Positions 26,317 through 35,854 of a stretch of DNA of 64,000 bases are shown here, one piece after another. The notes below the pieces were generated by a model. The model ran no database searches, was not told the origin of the DNA, and saw nothing but the letters and a program-made list of their open reading frames with translations. The position numbers and the translations under genes were made by a program. Source of the DNA: Bacteroidales bacterium (GTDB lineage Bacteria; Bacteroidota; Bacteroidia; Bacteroidales; Muribaculaceae); NCBI GenBank assembly GCA_014800685.1, contig JAAVFQ010000021.1, forward strand, positions 62,001 through 126,000, given 5' to 3'. Each line of letters begins with the position of its first letter. Within the stretch, counting starts at the first letter, position 1.

Positions 26317-27816
26317 GTGAACAAGAGATATTTACCACGCCTTCGCGGCGCCTTCCTGCTATGCGGGGTTCTTTCTATATTCCTCATGGCCTGCAACTCA
26401 AAGCCTGAGGACGAACCCGGATATGAAGACTCCACTTCCGTGGCCGTCACCAACTTCAGACTCAAGCCTGACAGAAACGTGATGCTCAATCTTGACTCCG
26501 TTTTCTTCTCCATCGACCTTGAGCATGGCATTATCTACAATGCCGATTCTCTGCCGATGGGCACTCCGGTATCCTCTCTCGTGCCGGTCATCTCTTATCC
26601 TTCCGACTGCTCATCTGCCGTCATCTCAATGCGCGGCGGTGCCCTTAGAGAGGGCGATATCAATTATATGTCTACCCCCAATGACACTGTAGACTTCACC
26701 GGAGACGTCACGCTGACTCTTCGCGCGCAAGATGGCATCACTGAACGCTCATATCGCTTAAAAGTCAACGTGCACAAAGTGAAACCCGACTCTTTGACCT
26801 TCGACCGACAGGCCACCGGCACTCTCCCCTCGCGCCTCGGCTCCCCTCTGGCTCAGAAAAGCGTAGCCTTCGGCGGTGGAGTGCTCTCCATTATCGAGGA
26901 GAAAGACCGCTCTTTCTCTCTCGCCACATCAGCAAAAACCACCGATTGGATAAAATTCCCTCTGTCGCTCCCCTTCGCCCCCGACCTACGTTCGCTCACG
27001 GCAGGCGAGAACGCACTCTATATGCTCGCCGACAATGGTGACCTTTACACGTCGACTGACGGCTCGGCATGGGCTCCCACCGGCAAAAACTGGAACGGCA
27101 TCCTCGGAGCTTACGGCTCCGATCTGCTCGGCCTAAGAAAAGAGAACGGAAAGTTTTTCCACACCTCTCTCTCCGGCCTCTATCCGGAGGCTGAGATCCC
27201 TGAGGGTTTTCCAGTAAGTGGTCAGACCAATATGCTGACTCTCACCAATAATTGGGCCGTTGACCCCGTTGGCTTCATCACAGGCGGACTGACGGCAAGC
27301 GGCGATGGCGTGCGCGGCACGTGGGGATTTGATGGACACACATGGGCCATGATATCCACCTCCGAGCTCCCGGAGCTGCACGATGCCTGCGCCGTCCCCT
27401 ATTTCGTCTACAAACAGACATCCACTATATGGCGACAGACGGAATTTCCCGTCATGATGCTCTTCGGGGGTGTCTTGGCAGACGGCTCTCTCAACGACAA
27501 GACCTATATCTCCATTGACAACGGCATCAACTGGAGTGAAGCCCCGGAAAATCTCTCCCTCCCTGCTGACATCCCGGCCGTCAGACTGGCAGATGCCGTC
27601 ATCCTCTCCACTCCCATGCAGGGCTCGCTGACTGACGCCTGGGAAGACAAGCCCAATAAAATACGCCAGAGGCTTAACTACAAAATAGAGGGATATGACA
27701 TTTCCTGGGAGTGCCCATACATCTATATCTTAGGAGGCATGACTAAAGATGACCGTCTCAATGACATAGTCTGGCGCGGGGTCCTCGCCCGGCTCACTTT
27801 CATGCCCCTCATCTAA
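26317..27816 (+). CDS. DUF6242 lipoprotein
   Basis: 499 residues with GTG start at 26317; the lipobox IFLMAC near residue 26 fixes the start. After the lipidated Cys comes an acidic linker (NSKPEDEPGYEDS), then the DUF6242 opening VTNFRLKPDRNVMLNLDSVF with FSIDLEHGIIYNADSLPMGT. The C-terminal two-thirds resemble a propeller with repeated SxDGxxW-type turns (TSTDGSAWAPTG; SIDNGINWSEAP). Its function is unknown. It precedes DUF6089, uppS and bamA on the same strand, so it may belong with envelope assembly. Confidence 0.75.
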   Translation: MNKRYLPRLRGAFLLCGVLSIFLMACNSKPEDEPGYEDSTSVAVTNFRLKPDRNVMLNLDSVFFSIDLEHGIIYNADSLPMGTPVSSLVPVISYPSDCSSAVISMRGGALREGDINYMSTPNDTVDFTGDVTLTLRAQDGITERSYRLKVNVHKVKPDSLTFDRQATGTLPSRLGSPLAQKSVAFGGGVLSIIEEKDRSFSLATSAKTTDWIKFPLSLPFAPDLRSLTAGENALYMLADNGDLYTSTDGSAWAPTGKNWNGILGAYGSDLLGLRKENGKFFHTSLSGLYPEAEIPEGFPVSGQTNMLTLTNNWAVDPVGFITGGLTASGDGVRGTWGFDGHTWAMISTSELPELHDACAVPYFVYKQTSTIWRQTEFPVMMLFGGVLADGSLNDKTYISIDNGINWSEAPENLSLPADIPAVRLADAVILSTPMQGSLTDAWEDKPNKIRQRLNYKIEGYDISWECPYIYILGGMTKDDRLNDIVWRGVLARLTFMPLI

Positions 27817-27856
27817 CCCTTAGTCCCACGGACTCTAATCACCTTTACCTGAAAAA

Positions 27857-28549
27857 GTGAACGTAAGACTACGCATACTATCCGCCATCATGATGCTCCC
27901 ATTGCTGCTCGTATCCCTACGGGCCAATGCTCAGGAGGATTACCGCTTCGACATCGGAGCGGGAGTCGGCATGACCGGATATCTCGGCGACGCCAATACC
28001 GCGAATCTCCTCAAGAATCCCGGTGTGGACGGCGAACTCCTTTTCAGATATATCGTAAATCCGCGCTGGGGCCTGAAGACCAATCTCTACGTAGGCACCC
28101 TAAGGGGCAACACAGAGCAGATGACCAATGTCATGCCCTCTGAAATGAACTATAAGTTCTCCACCACCTTCGTGGAACTGGGCGAGCTCGCCGAGTTCAA
28201 TTTCTTCAGCTTCGGCATGGGCGAGACTTATCGTAAGCTAAAGCGTATCACTCCCTACATCGCTGCGGGCGTAGGCTTCAACTATTGGAGCGTAGATGGC
28301 CACAAAGGGTTTGCATTCAACATACCCCTCGGCCTTGGAGTGAAATATAAAGTGAGCCGAAGAGTCAATCTCGGATTGGAATTCCTGATGAAAAAGGTCT
28401 TCACCGACAAGCTGGACGGCCCCGCTCTCTCCGACCCTTATCAGATAAAAAGTTCGTTTATGAAAAATACGGACTGGTATAGCACCTTGACATTCAGCGT
28501 CACATACGAATTCAGCAAACGTTGCGCTGTCTGCCACTATAAAGATTGA
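27857..28549 (+). CDS. DUF6089 outer-membrane beta-barrel-like protein
   Basis: 230 residues, GTG start at 27857, with a signal peptide ending SLRANA before QEDYRFDIGAGVGMTGYLGD. Alternating strands with aromatic ends fit a small eight-stranded barrel, and DUF6089 is the name usually given at this locus in Bacteroidales. It ends in two Cys (RCAVCHYKD), unusual for a barrel terminus. It is linked to uppS, whose start lies 5 bp past the stop. No function is established for the family. Confidence 0.75.
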   Translation: MNVRLRILSAIMMLPLLLVSLRANAQEDYRFDIGAGVGMTGYLGDANTANLLKNPGVDGELLFRYIVNPRWGLKTNLYVGTLRGNTEQMTNVMPSEMNYKFSTTFVELGELAEFNFFSFGMGETYRKLKRITPYIAAGVGFNYWSVDGHKGFAFNIPLGLGVKYKVSRRVNLGLEFLMKKVFTDKLDGPALSDPYQIKSSFMKNTDWYSTLTFSVTYEFSKRCAVCHYKD

Positions 28550-28554
28550 GAGTG

Positions 28555-29349
28555 ATGACTAAAGCAGAGACCATCGAATCCCTGGGCCGGATCCGCCCCG
28601 AACTCCTCTCACTTGCCGAGGGAAAACTCCCACGCCACGTAGCCATGATTATGGACGGCAATGGACGATGGGCCAAACTTCGCGGACTCCCAAGAAGCGC
28701 AGGCCATTATGAGGGGGTGAAGAGCGTCAGGCGCATGACTGAGCTTTCTTCTGATCTCGGCATTGAATACCTCACCCTCTATGCCTTCTCCACCGAAAAC
28801 TGGCATCGTCCCGTTGAAGAAGTGGAGATTCTCATGCACCTCATCGGACTGGCCATCGAGCAGGAACTCCCTGACCTTATCCGGAATAATGTCAAGATAA
28901 GACTCGCCGGAGACCTTGACCGCGTGCCCGAAGAAGCTCTCTCCCGTCTTCGCAAGGCCGAGCATGAAACTGACGTTTGCACCGGCCTCACTCTGATAAT
29001 CTGCATCAGCTACTCCTCACGCTGGGAAATCGCCGAGGCTGCCCGTCGGCTCGCCGGCGAGGTGGCTAAGGGCTCTTTAAGACCCGAAGACATTTCCGAG
29101 GAGAGCTTCGCCGCCCATCTCTCCACTGCCGGAATCCCGGATCCTGACCTGCTTATCCGCACCGGTGGCGACTACAGGATAAGCAATTTCCTGCTCTGGC
29201 AGATAGCCTACGCAGAGTTAAAATTTACCGATACCCTCTGGCCTGACTTTGACAAAGAGGAGTATGCCGGTATCCTTCTTGAATATACACGCAGGGAGCG
29301 TCGCTTCGGAAAAACGAGCGAACAGCTGTCTCCCTCCCCTGAAATATAA
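28555..29349 (+). CDS. uppS: Undecaprenyl diphosphate synthase (isoprenyl transferase)
   Basis: 264 residues from ATG 28555; upstream TTG and GTG codons overlap the DUF6089 stop. It builds the C55 lipid carrier for peptidoglycan and other envelope glycans from isopentenyl diphosphate. Family markers: VAMIMDGNGRWAKLRGLPR near residue 30, with the catalytic Asp; YLTLYAFSTENWHRP near 78; DLLIRTGGDYRISNFLLWQ near 205; ELKFTDTLWPDF near 230. It is flanked by DUF6089 and bamA in the common Bacteroidales order. Confidence 0.96.
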   Translation: MTKAETIESLGRIRPELLSLAEGKLPRHVAMIMDGNGRWAKLRGLPRSAGHYEGVKSVRRMTELSSDLGIEYLTLYAFSTENWHRPVEEVEILMHLIGLAIEQELPDLIRNNVKIRLAGDLDRVPEEALSRLRKAEHETDVCTGLTLIICISYSSRWEIAEAARRLAGEVAKGSLRPEDISEESFAAHLSTAGIPDPDLLIRTGGDYRISNFLLWQIAYAELKFTDTLWPDFDKEEYAGILLEYTRRERRFGKTSEQLSPSPEI

Positions 29350-29383
29350 GGCTCCTCCTCAACTTACAGAACGCAACCCAACG

Positions 29384-32143
29384 ATGACAGAGATACGACT
29401 TCATAGCAAAAGAAGCAGACATACGGGAGCGAAACGCCTCGCCATTCCCGCACTGATGACACTCTTAGCCCTGCTCGCAGGCTCTCTTCAGAGCCATGCG
29501 GAGCTGCCGGAAATAGCCCCGGCAGGCTCGGCCGGTGCCACTCCACTTTCCACTGGGGAGGCAGCCTACACCGCAGCTCCCTCCGACACCCTTTTTAGCC
29601 CGGAAGTGATCTACTCTCTTATGCCTAAGAAATATGAAATCGCAGGCATAAAGGTCACCGGCGTGCCGGGAACGGATGATTATCTCGTCATAGGATTTTC
29701 CGGACTCAACATCGGCGACAAAGTGTCGGTGCCCGGAGAAGAAATCACTGCTGCCGTAAAGCGCTTCTGGCGTCAGGGGCTTTACTCTAAAGTGCAGATT
29801 AATGCCGACAAGATAGTAGGCGACAAAGTATGGCTTGAGATCTCGCTTAAGGCCCGTCCCAGAATGTCCGAAATGGTATTCAATGGCGTTAAGGGGGGCG
29901 AAAAGAAAGACCTTACCGAGAAGCTCGGCATGATTCCCGGCCAGCAGCTCTCTCCGAATATTCTTGACCAGGCGCGCACCATCATCGAAAGATATTATGC
30001 AGCCAAGGGTTTCAAAAATGCAAAGGTCACTATCACAGAGCAGCCTGACCTCAGCAATCGCGACTACGTTATCCTCAATGTCAACGTAGACCGCCACAAT
30101 AAAATCAAGGTACACAAAATCTATGTGGATGGCAATGAGGTGCTGAGCGACAATAAGGTGAAGAGAGCGATGAAGAAAACCAATGAAAACGGCAATCTTC
30201 TCAACCTCTTCAAACAGAAGAAATTCGTAGACACCGATTATCGCGACGACAAGGAGCGCATCCTCCAGAAATATAACGAGCTGGGCTATCGCGATGCCAA
30301 GATTCTTAAAGACTCCGTAGCCCGTTATGACGACAAAAGCGTCGACGTCTTCCTCACCGTCGACGAGGGTAAAAAGTATTACATCAGCGACATCTCATGG
30401 GTAGGAAACACTGTCTATCCCACTGACGTGCTCAATAACCTTCTCGGCATATATCCCGGAGAGGTCTATAACCAGAAGCGCCTTAACAAACGTACTATGG
30501 AGGATGACGATGCCGTGGCCAATCTATATCTTGACAACGGATATCTCTTCTTCCAGCTCGTGCCTATAGAAGAGAATGTCAAGGGCGACAGCATAGCCCT
30601 CCAGATGAGAATCCTCGAAGGCCCGCAGGCCCGTATCAACAAGGTGGTCATCAATGGCAACGATCAGCTTTACGAAAAGGTGGTGCGCCGCGAACTTCGT
30701 GTGCGCCCCGGCGACCTCTTCTCCAAGAGCGACCTCATGCGTTCGGCAAGAGAGATAGCTCAGACGGGCCACTTCAACCCCGAAAACATGGACATCCGCC
30801 CCGAGCCTAATGAAAGCGACGGCACCGTGGACATCCTTTTCAATCTCGAATCTAAAGCCAACGACAAGCTGCAATTCTCATTCGGCTGGGGACAGACCGG
30901 CATCACCGGCCAGCTCGCCGTCTCCTTCACCAACTTCTCCATCAAGAATCTTTTCAACCCATCGGCATATAAAGGTATCATCCCCCGAGGCGACGGACAG
31001 ACCCTCTCCATCTCCGCTCAGACAAACGCCCGCTACTATCAGAGCTACAATATCTCTTTCTTCGACCCCTGGATAGGCGGCAAGCGACCCAACTCGCTGA
31101 GCTTCTCCATTGACTACAGCCGCTCCACCGGCATCAATCAGAGCTATTATGGCGACAACTGGAGCAATGCCTATCTCAATTCGCTCTGGACTCAGGGCTC
31201 TCTTGGCTCTACTAATTATAGCGATTGGAGCTACCAGAATGCCTACGACCCCAACAAGATTATTCAGCTTGCCGGCGTAAGCCTCGGCTACGGCACCCGC
31301 CTATCATGGCCCGATGACTACTTTACGTTTCAGGCTTCACTCGCCTACAGATGGTATTATCTGAAAAACTGGGAGTATCTCGTATATATGCAGAACGGTT
31401 CGAGCAACTCACTATCGCTCGGACTCAACCTCTCACGAAATTCTACCGACAATCCATTCTATACCCGCCGTGGCTCGCAATTCTCCATCGAGTTTTCAGC
31501 CACTCCTCCTGCAAATCTTTTCGGAAAGAGAAACTGGAAAGAACTCTATTACACGGCTAACAGCAGCGCAGCGGGCGCTGACGCTGCCAAAAGACAGCTC
31601 TACCGCTGGATAGAATACTGGAAACTGAAATTCAAGAGCAAGACATATACTCCCCTTACCGACCCTGACGGCCAGTGGACGCTCGTGCTCATGACGCGCG
31701 CTGACTTCGCTCTGCTCGGCTCTTATAACAAATATCTCAAGACTCCCTTCGAGACCTTCTATTTCGGAGGTGACGGCATGACGGGCGGTGGCTACACTTA
31801 CGCTACAGAGACCGTAGCCATGCGCGGATACGAAAACGGACAGTTCACCCCGGCCCTCTATGAGGGTTATGCCTATGGCCGCTTCGCCATGGAGCTCCAC
31901 TTCCCATTCATGCTCCAGCCCTCCACCACTATTTATGGCCTTTGCTTCGTTGAGGCCGGCAACTGCTGGACTTCAGTCAAGGATTTCTCCCCTTTCAATC
32001 TCAAGCGTAGCGCCGGCGTCGGTGCCCGCATCTATCTCTCGGTTATCGGATTCCTTGGCGTTGACTGGGGCTACGGCTTCGATAAAGTGTGGGGCAGACG
32101 AGGAGGAAGCCAGTTCCATTTCATTCTGGGACAGGAGTTCTAA
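29384..32143 (+). CDS. bamA: Outer membrane assembly factor BamA
   Basis: 919 residues from ATG 29384. The frame is open further up, but that part overlaps uppS. BamA inserts beta-barrel proteins into the outer membrane. After the signal region (LMTLLALLAGSLQSHA) and a ~40-residue low-complexity linker come POTRA domains. They can be followed by their VxGN-type turns: IKVTGVPGTDDYLV, VFNGVKGGEKKDL, IYVDGNEVLSDNKV, SWVGNTVYPTDV, VINGNDQLYEKV. The barrel begins near residue 500 and ends in the required terminal aromatic (GQEF). Tyr/Asn-rich extracellular loops at about 600-650 are longer than in E. coli. The two ompH chaperones follow directly. Confidence 0.96.
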   Translation: MTEIRLHSKRSRHTGAKRLAIPALMTLLALLAGSLQSHAELPEIAPAGSAGATPLSTGEAAYTAAPSDTLFSPEVIYSLMPKKYEIAGIKVTGVPGTDDYLVIGFSGLNIGDKVSVPGEEITAAVKRFWRQGLYSKVQINADKIVGDKVWLEISLKARPRMSEMVFNGVKGGEKKDLTEKLGMIPGQQLSPNILDQARTIIERYYAAKGFKNAKVTITEQPDLSNRDYVILNVNVDRHNKIKVHKIYVDGNEVLSDNKVKRAMKKTNENGNLLNLFKQKKFVDTDYRDDKERILQKYNELGYRDAKILKDSVARYDDKSVDVFLTVDEGKKYYISDISWVGNTVYPTDVLNNLLGIYPGEVYNQKRLNKRTMEDDDAVANLYLDNGYLFFQLVPIEENVKGDSIALQMRILEGPQARINKVVINGNDQLYEKVVRRELRVRPGDLFSKSDLMRSAREIAQTGHFNPENMDIRPEPNESDGTVDILFNLESKANDKLQFSFGWGQTGITGQLAVSFTNFSIKNLFNPSAYKGIIPRGDGQTLSISAQTNARYYQSYNISFFDPWIGGKRPNSLSFSIDYSRSTGINQSYYGDNWSNAYLNSLWTQGSLGSTNYSDWSYQNAYDPNKIIQLAGVSLGYGTRLSWPDDYFTFQASLAYRWYYLKNWEYLVYMQNGSSNSLSLGLNLSRNSTDNPFYTRRGSQFSIEFSATPPANLFGKRNWKELYYTANSSAAGADAAKRQLYRWIEYWKLKFKSKTYTPLTDPDGQWTLVLMTRADFALLGSYNKYLKTPFETFYFGGDGMTGGGYTYATETVAMRGYENGQFTPALYEGYAYGRFAMELHFPFMLQPSTTIYGLCFVEAGNCWTSVKDFSPFNLKRSAGVGARIYLSVIGFLGVDWGYGFDKVWGRRGGSQFHFILGQEF

Positions 32144-32288
32144 GATCGGATTTAAGACCAAAACTGACAAACCTTTAGTTCAGGCCGGACGTTTTAAACT
32201 TTGAGAGCCGCAAGGTGTCTGAAATATGTTCCCCGGAGACTCTCATTTGAATCCGCACTGAATTAACTTAGAATTAAATTTACCGATT

Positions 32289-32804
32289 ATGAAGAAACTG
32301 CTTTTATCTCTGATACTTGTAGCCGGAGGATTCGCTTTCGCTTCGGCTCAGAAGTTCGCTCTCGTAGATATGGAATACATCCTTAGAAATGTCCCTGCCT
32401 ACGAAATGGCTAACGAACAGCTCAACCAGGTGTCGCAGCGCTGGGAAAAAGAGGTCAATGAGCTCGCAAAAGAAGCCGAGACCATGTATAAGAACTATGA
32501 AGCCGATCAGGTATTTCTCACTGACGACCAGAAGAAAAAGCGTCAGGAAGAGATTCTCACCAAGGAAAAGGAGGCTACCGACACCCGCTATAAATATTTC
32601 GGCCCTGAGGGTGAGCTTTATAAGAAACGCCAGTCTCTGATGAAGCCTATCCAGGAAGACGTCTATAATGCTGTCAAGGCTGTGGCCGAAGAGAAAGGCT
32701 ATCAGGCTATTTTCGACCGCGCCTCTTCTCAGAGCATCGTCTTTGCATCGCCGAGAATCGATGTCAGCAACGATGTGCTCGCAAAGCTCGGTTATTCCAA
32801 ATAA
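32289..32804 (+). CDS. OmpH/Skp family periplasmic chaperone, copy 1
   Basis: 171 residues. The signal peptide ends FAFASA before QKFALVDMEYILRNVPAYE, the typical OmpH opening strand. A long charged coiled coil covers about 45-120 and is rich in Lys, Glu and Gln. It closes with the second strand (IFDRASSQSIVFASPRIDVS). Skp forms a trimeric jellyfish that holds unfolded outer-membrane proteins for BamA. The tandem placement after bamA fits that job. Confidence 0.9.
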   Translation: MKKLLLSLILVAGGFAFASAQKFALVDMEYILRNVPAYEMANEQLNQVSQRWEKEVNELAKEAETMYKNYEADQVFLTDDQKKKRQEEILTKEKEATDTRYKYFGPEGELYKKRQSLMKPIQEDVYNAVKAVAEEKGYQAIFDRASSQSIVFASPRIDVSNDVLAKLGYSK

Positions 32805-32891
32805 AGGATAATACCTCTCTCTCTGACTGCTATCTCTTATATCCGCCGGGCGGGTGAGAAAGAGTGCTCGTCTTCTCTCATCCATTGCATA

Positions 32892-32940
32892 TTTTTAGAG
32901 CTTACTTAGATACACAGAACGTTTAATCTTTAGAACATAC
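32892..32940 (+). repeat. Two decayed MITE right ends
   Basis: TTTTTAGAGCTTACTTA at 32892-32908 differs by one base from the right end of the element at 34612-34797. CGTTTAATCTTTAGAAC at 32919 onward resembles the same end again. They form the leader of the second ompH gene. Confidence 0.45.
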
Positions 32941-32950
32941 AGACACAGAA

Positions 32951-33454
32951 ATGTTAAAGAAAATTCTTGTGGCAGTAGCACTTGCACTGCCGATGTTTGC
33001 CTCAGCGCAGACCCTGAAAGTCGGACTTGTAGACATCAACGAAGTTCTGGCTGCCATGCCTGAAACAAAGGCTGCACAGACCAAGCTTGAAGAGGCTCAG
33101 AAGCGCTATGAAGCCGAATATCAGAAACTCGGCGAGGAGTTTCAGAAGAAATATGAAGAGGTGGCTAATATGAAGGCCGACGAGCTTCCCGCTATCAAGG
33201 AGCGCAAGACAAGAGAGCTTCAGGAATTCCAGCAGAAAATAAGCCAGTTTGAGCAGCAGGTGCAGACTTCTATGGCGCAGATGCAGGAGGCTGAACTCGC
33301 TCCTATCTATCAGAAAATCAACACTGCCATCGAGGCAGTAGGCAAAGAGGGCAATTTCTCTCTCATGCAGATGAATAATCCTCAGATAGTCCTCTTCTAT
33401 CAGGACCCCGTGGTCAACGCCACTCCCCTCGTTAAGCAGAAACTCGGTCTCTGA
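32951..33454 (+). CDS. OmpH/Skp family periplasmic chaperone, copy 2
   Basis: 167 residues with signal peptide ending PMFASA before QTLKVGLVDINEVLAAMPET. The coiled coil (about 40-110; KKYEEVANMKADELPAIKER) is Gln/Glu/Lys-rich, and the closing strand is FSLMQMNNPQIVLFYQDP. It is diverged from the first copy, so this is an old duplication kept in most Bacteroidales. Two different subunits may form mixed trimers or serve different clients. Its leader contains the decayed MITE ends at 32892-32940. Confidence 0.9.
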   Translation: MLKKILVAVALALPMFASAQTLKVGLVDINEVLAAMPETKAAQTKLEEAQKRYEAEYQKLGEEFQKKYEEVANMKADELPAIKERKTRELQEFQQKISQFEQQVQTSMAQMQEAELAPIYQKINTAIEAVGKEGNFSLMQMNNPQIVLFYQDPVVNATPLVKQKLGL

Positions 33455-33615
33455 TAACCTCTTTCTGCCCATCACTCCCCGCTGTTAGAGACTTTCTTAT
33501 GAAGCATCGGGATTGGGATGGAAGATTGAGCACCAATGGATGATGCCGTGTAGATACAGCGTATAATGCTTTGAAGCCGGCATCCCCATGCCTCACATCA
33601 AGTGAATCATACTCT

Positions 33616-34482
33616 ATGATAAGACTCACCAACATCACACGCACTCCGGTTTTTCCCGAAGCACCGGGAAGAATCGGAGTGTTTGATTCCGGATATGGAG
33701 GGCTCACCATCCTCAATGGCATCCGCAGGCACCTCCCCGAGTATGACTATCTTTATCTCGGCGACAATGCTCGCGCACCTTACGGCTCGCGCTCGTTCGA
33801 CCTCGTATATCGTTTCACTTTCGAAGCGGTAAAAACTCTCTTCCGGCATGGTTGTCACCTCGTCATTTTGGCCTGCAATACTGCCTCTGCAAAGGCGCTT
33901 CGCACCATTCAGCAAAACGATTTACCCCGGATGGATGCCCACCGCAGAGTGCTTGGAGTCATCAGACCCACTGTGGAGGAAATCACTTGCTCTCCGTCAA
34001 CGTCTCACGTCGGCATCCTCGCCACTCCTGGCACCGTGCAGAGTCGGTCATATTCTCTTGAAATAGAAAAATTAGACCCCGGAATTAATGTCACAGAGGT
34101 AGCCTGTCCGCTGTGGGTGCCATTGATAGAGAACAACGAGGCTCACTCCCCCGGCGCTGACTATTTCGTCAAAAAATACATTGACATCCTTCTCGACAGA
34201 GATCCGGAGATTGACACTATTATCCTCGGATGCACTCACTATCCCATTCTGATGGATAAAATCCGACAATTCACTCCCGAAGGGATACGTATCATAGCGC
34301 AAGGCGACCTCGTGGGACGTAGCCTCGCTGACTATCTCACCCGTCATCCCGAAATGGAGCGTCTATGCAGCAAGGGGGGAAGCGTTGAGTTTCTGACCAC
34401 CGAAAATGAGGAAAAATTCAACGCCCTGGCCGAACTCTTCCTTCATCATCCCATCTCTTCATCACACATTGAAATCCTTTAA
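33616..34482 (+). CDS. murI: Glutamate racemase
   Basis: 288 residues from ATG 33616; a longer frame from 33571 lacks similarity. It converts L-Glu to D-Glu for peptidoglycan. Both catalytic cysteines are visible: ILACNTASAKAL near residue 92 and IILGCTHYPILMDK near 207. The substrate loop is IGVFDSGYGGLTIL near residue 18, followed by YLGDNARAPYGSRS. It closes the uppS-bamA-ompH-ompH-murI block. No hairpin follows; a 130-bp AT-rich stretch leads into a MITE-like element. Confidence 0.96.
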   Translation: MIRLTNITRTPVFPEAPGRIGVFDSGYGGLTILNGIRRHLPEYDYLYLGDNARAPYGSRSFDLVYRFTFEAVKTLFRHGCHLVILACNTASAKALRTIQQNDLPRMDAHRRVLGVIRPTVEEITCSPSTSHVGILATPGTVQSRSYSLEIEKLDPGINVTEVACPLWVPLIENNEAHSPGADYFVKKYIDILLDRDPEIDTIILGCTHYPILMDKIRQFTPEGIRIIAQGDLVGRSLADYLTRHPEMERLCSKGGSVEFLTTENEEKFNALAELFLHHPISSSHIEIL

Positions 34483-34611
34483 TCACTTTCTTGAGATTTC
34501 TTTAATCGCTTTACTGAAATCCTAAGAATGTGTATTGAGTAGCAACCTATAAGTTGAGCGCAAACATAATAGTGATTTTTGCGAGCGGCTTAAGATAACT
34601 ATTAAAATCAT

Positions 34612-34797
34612 TAAGTAAGTGAGAAAAATTAATGTACATATAAAACGCAGTGATTTTGGAGATAATTTCTCGGTGGAGCGAAGGAAGATATAAGCATATC
34701 TAACTGAGCGACAATGGGAAATTAGCCCCAAAGGACAAGTTTTATAGTACAAGAATTTTCATCTCACATATATCGTTTAATTTTTAGAACTTACTTA
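34612..34797 (+). mobile_element. MITE-like element, copy A (186 bp)
   Basis: It starts TAAGTAAGTGAGAAAAATTA and ends TTTTTAGAACTTACTTA; the two ends are inverted repeats (TAAGTAAGT, three variable bases, then AAAAATTAA). Inside, GTACATATAAAAC and GTTTTATAGTAC extend the pairing. It has no open frame. It shares about 85% identity by eye and identical length with 56918-57103. TA at both ends could be a two-base target duplication. Its last base is the first base of the next ATG. Confidence 0.75.
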
Positions 34798-35558
34798 TGA
34801 AAATATTTCACTACCTACCGCTGACCGCCGCTGCTCTGGCACTTTTCTCTCTCGCCTCATGCTCGGATGACAATGACGAGCCCAAACACGACGCCGTCCT
34901 CAATCTCTCAGCCATCTCTTTCAATAGCGATGACATCTGGGCCGGCTGGGACAAACCCGGAAATCTCGTCATCGGAGACTTCACCTTCTCTCATCAGTGG
35001 ACTGAATGGAACACTTCTCAAGGCTTTGTCGCTGCGAAAATCTCCGACACCTCTTTCCACACTCCTATGTATGAATACCAGTTTGAGGTGATCACCGGCG
35101 GTGGCGTGGACGGTCCCGGCACTCCCTATCTCATCGCCAACTGGAATAGCTCTGAATTCAGCACTCCTCAGATAGAAGACCGTTGCTGCAGCATAGTCCG
35201 CACTGACGGCGCTAATTTCACTCCCGAAAGCGTCTACGTCACAAACGCCGCATATCCCTATTACAGTATGCTCCAGGGCGATGCCTACGCCACCCAGTTC
35301 GGCCTGCACGATAATTTCATCCTCAATATCACCGGAGTGCGTCCCGACGGCACCACTGTAGACCTCCCCGTCTATCTGGCTAATTGCACTACAGAGAACG
35401 CCTCTGAGGGCATTCTCAACAAATGGATGAGCGTGGATCTCTCTCAACTCGGCACTGTCAAAGGCATCTATTTCACCATGAGCAGTTCTGACTTCGGAGT
35501 ATTCGGCATGAACACACCGGCCTACTTTGCGCTCGATAAATTCACTGTGAAGCCATGA
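34797..35558 (+). CDS. DUF4465 lipoprotein
   Basis: 253 residues with lipobox SLASCSDDNDEP near residue 22. The rest is a beta-sandwich-like DUF4465 protein, ending with the family-like stretch VFGMNTPAYFALDKFTV; WTEWNTSQGFVAAKISD also fits the pattern. Some family members occur near TonB-dependent uptake genes, but none is here. The start codon abuts the MITE, whose end therefore provides the translation start region. The stop overlaps the next ATG by 4 bp. Function unknown. Confidence 0.78.
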   Translation: MKIFHYLPLTAAALALFSLASCSDDNDEPKHDAVLNLSAISFNSDDIWAGWDKPGNLVIGDFTFSHQWTEWNTSQGFVAAKISDTSFHTPMYEYQFEVITGGGVDGPGTPYLIANWNSSEFSTPQIEDRCCSIVRTDGANFTPESVYVTNAAYPYYSMLQGDAYATQFGLHDNFILNITGVRPDGTTVDLPVYLANCTTENASEGILNKWMSVDLSQLGTVKGIYFTMSSSDFGVFGMNTPAYFALDKFTVKP

Positions 35559-35830
35559 CAAGAGAACTTGAAGAAATAAAGCAGCGCATTCAAAGCATGA
35601 ATGCCCTGGAGGCAATCACGCTCCTCACAGACTATATAGCCGGCAATCCCGAGGATGACGAGGCCTATACTCTGAGAGGCCTCAAGCACTTCGGCAACGG
35701 CCAGCGGGCCCTCGCCATCAACGACTATCTGGAGGCCATTCGCATCAATCCGGAGTCAAGAGCCCGACTCGCGCTAAAAAGCGCTAACGAAATTCTTGAC
35801 TTCTACAATAAAGACCTCTTCAACCCCTGA
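35555..35830 (+). CDS. Small TPR-like protein
   Basis: 91 residues with one to two tetratricopeptide repeats: ALEAITLLTDYIAGNPEDDE and AYTLRGLKHFGNGQRALAIN, followed by DYLEAIRINPES. No signal peptide, so probably cytosolic. Its ATG overlaps the stop of the DUF4465 gene (ATGA), so they are translated together, although one product is lipidated and the other is not. A strong terminator follows at 35855. The role is unknown. Confidence 0.75.
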   Translation: MTRELEEIKQRIQSMNALEAITLLTDYIAGNPEDDEAYTLRGLKHFGNGQRALAINDYLEAIRINPESRARLALKSANEILDFYNKDLFNP

Positions 35831-35854
35831 CCTGCATGGAGTATAACCTAAGTG

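Noticed and set aside
29249..29383. Longer BamA start at 29249
   Set aside because: It overlaps uppS, and the extra 45 residues precede the signal peptide.
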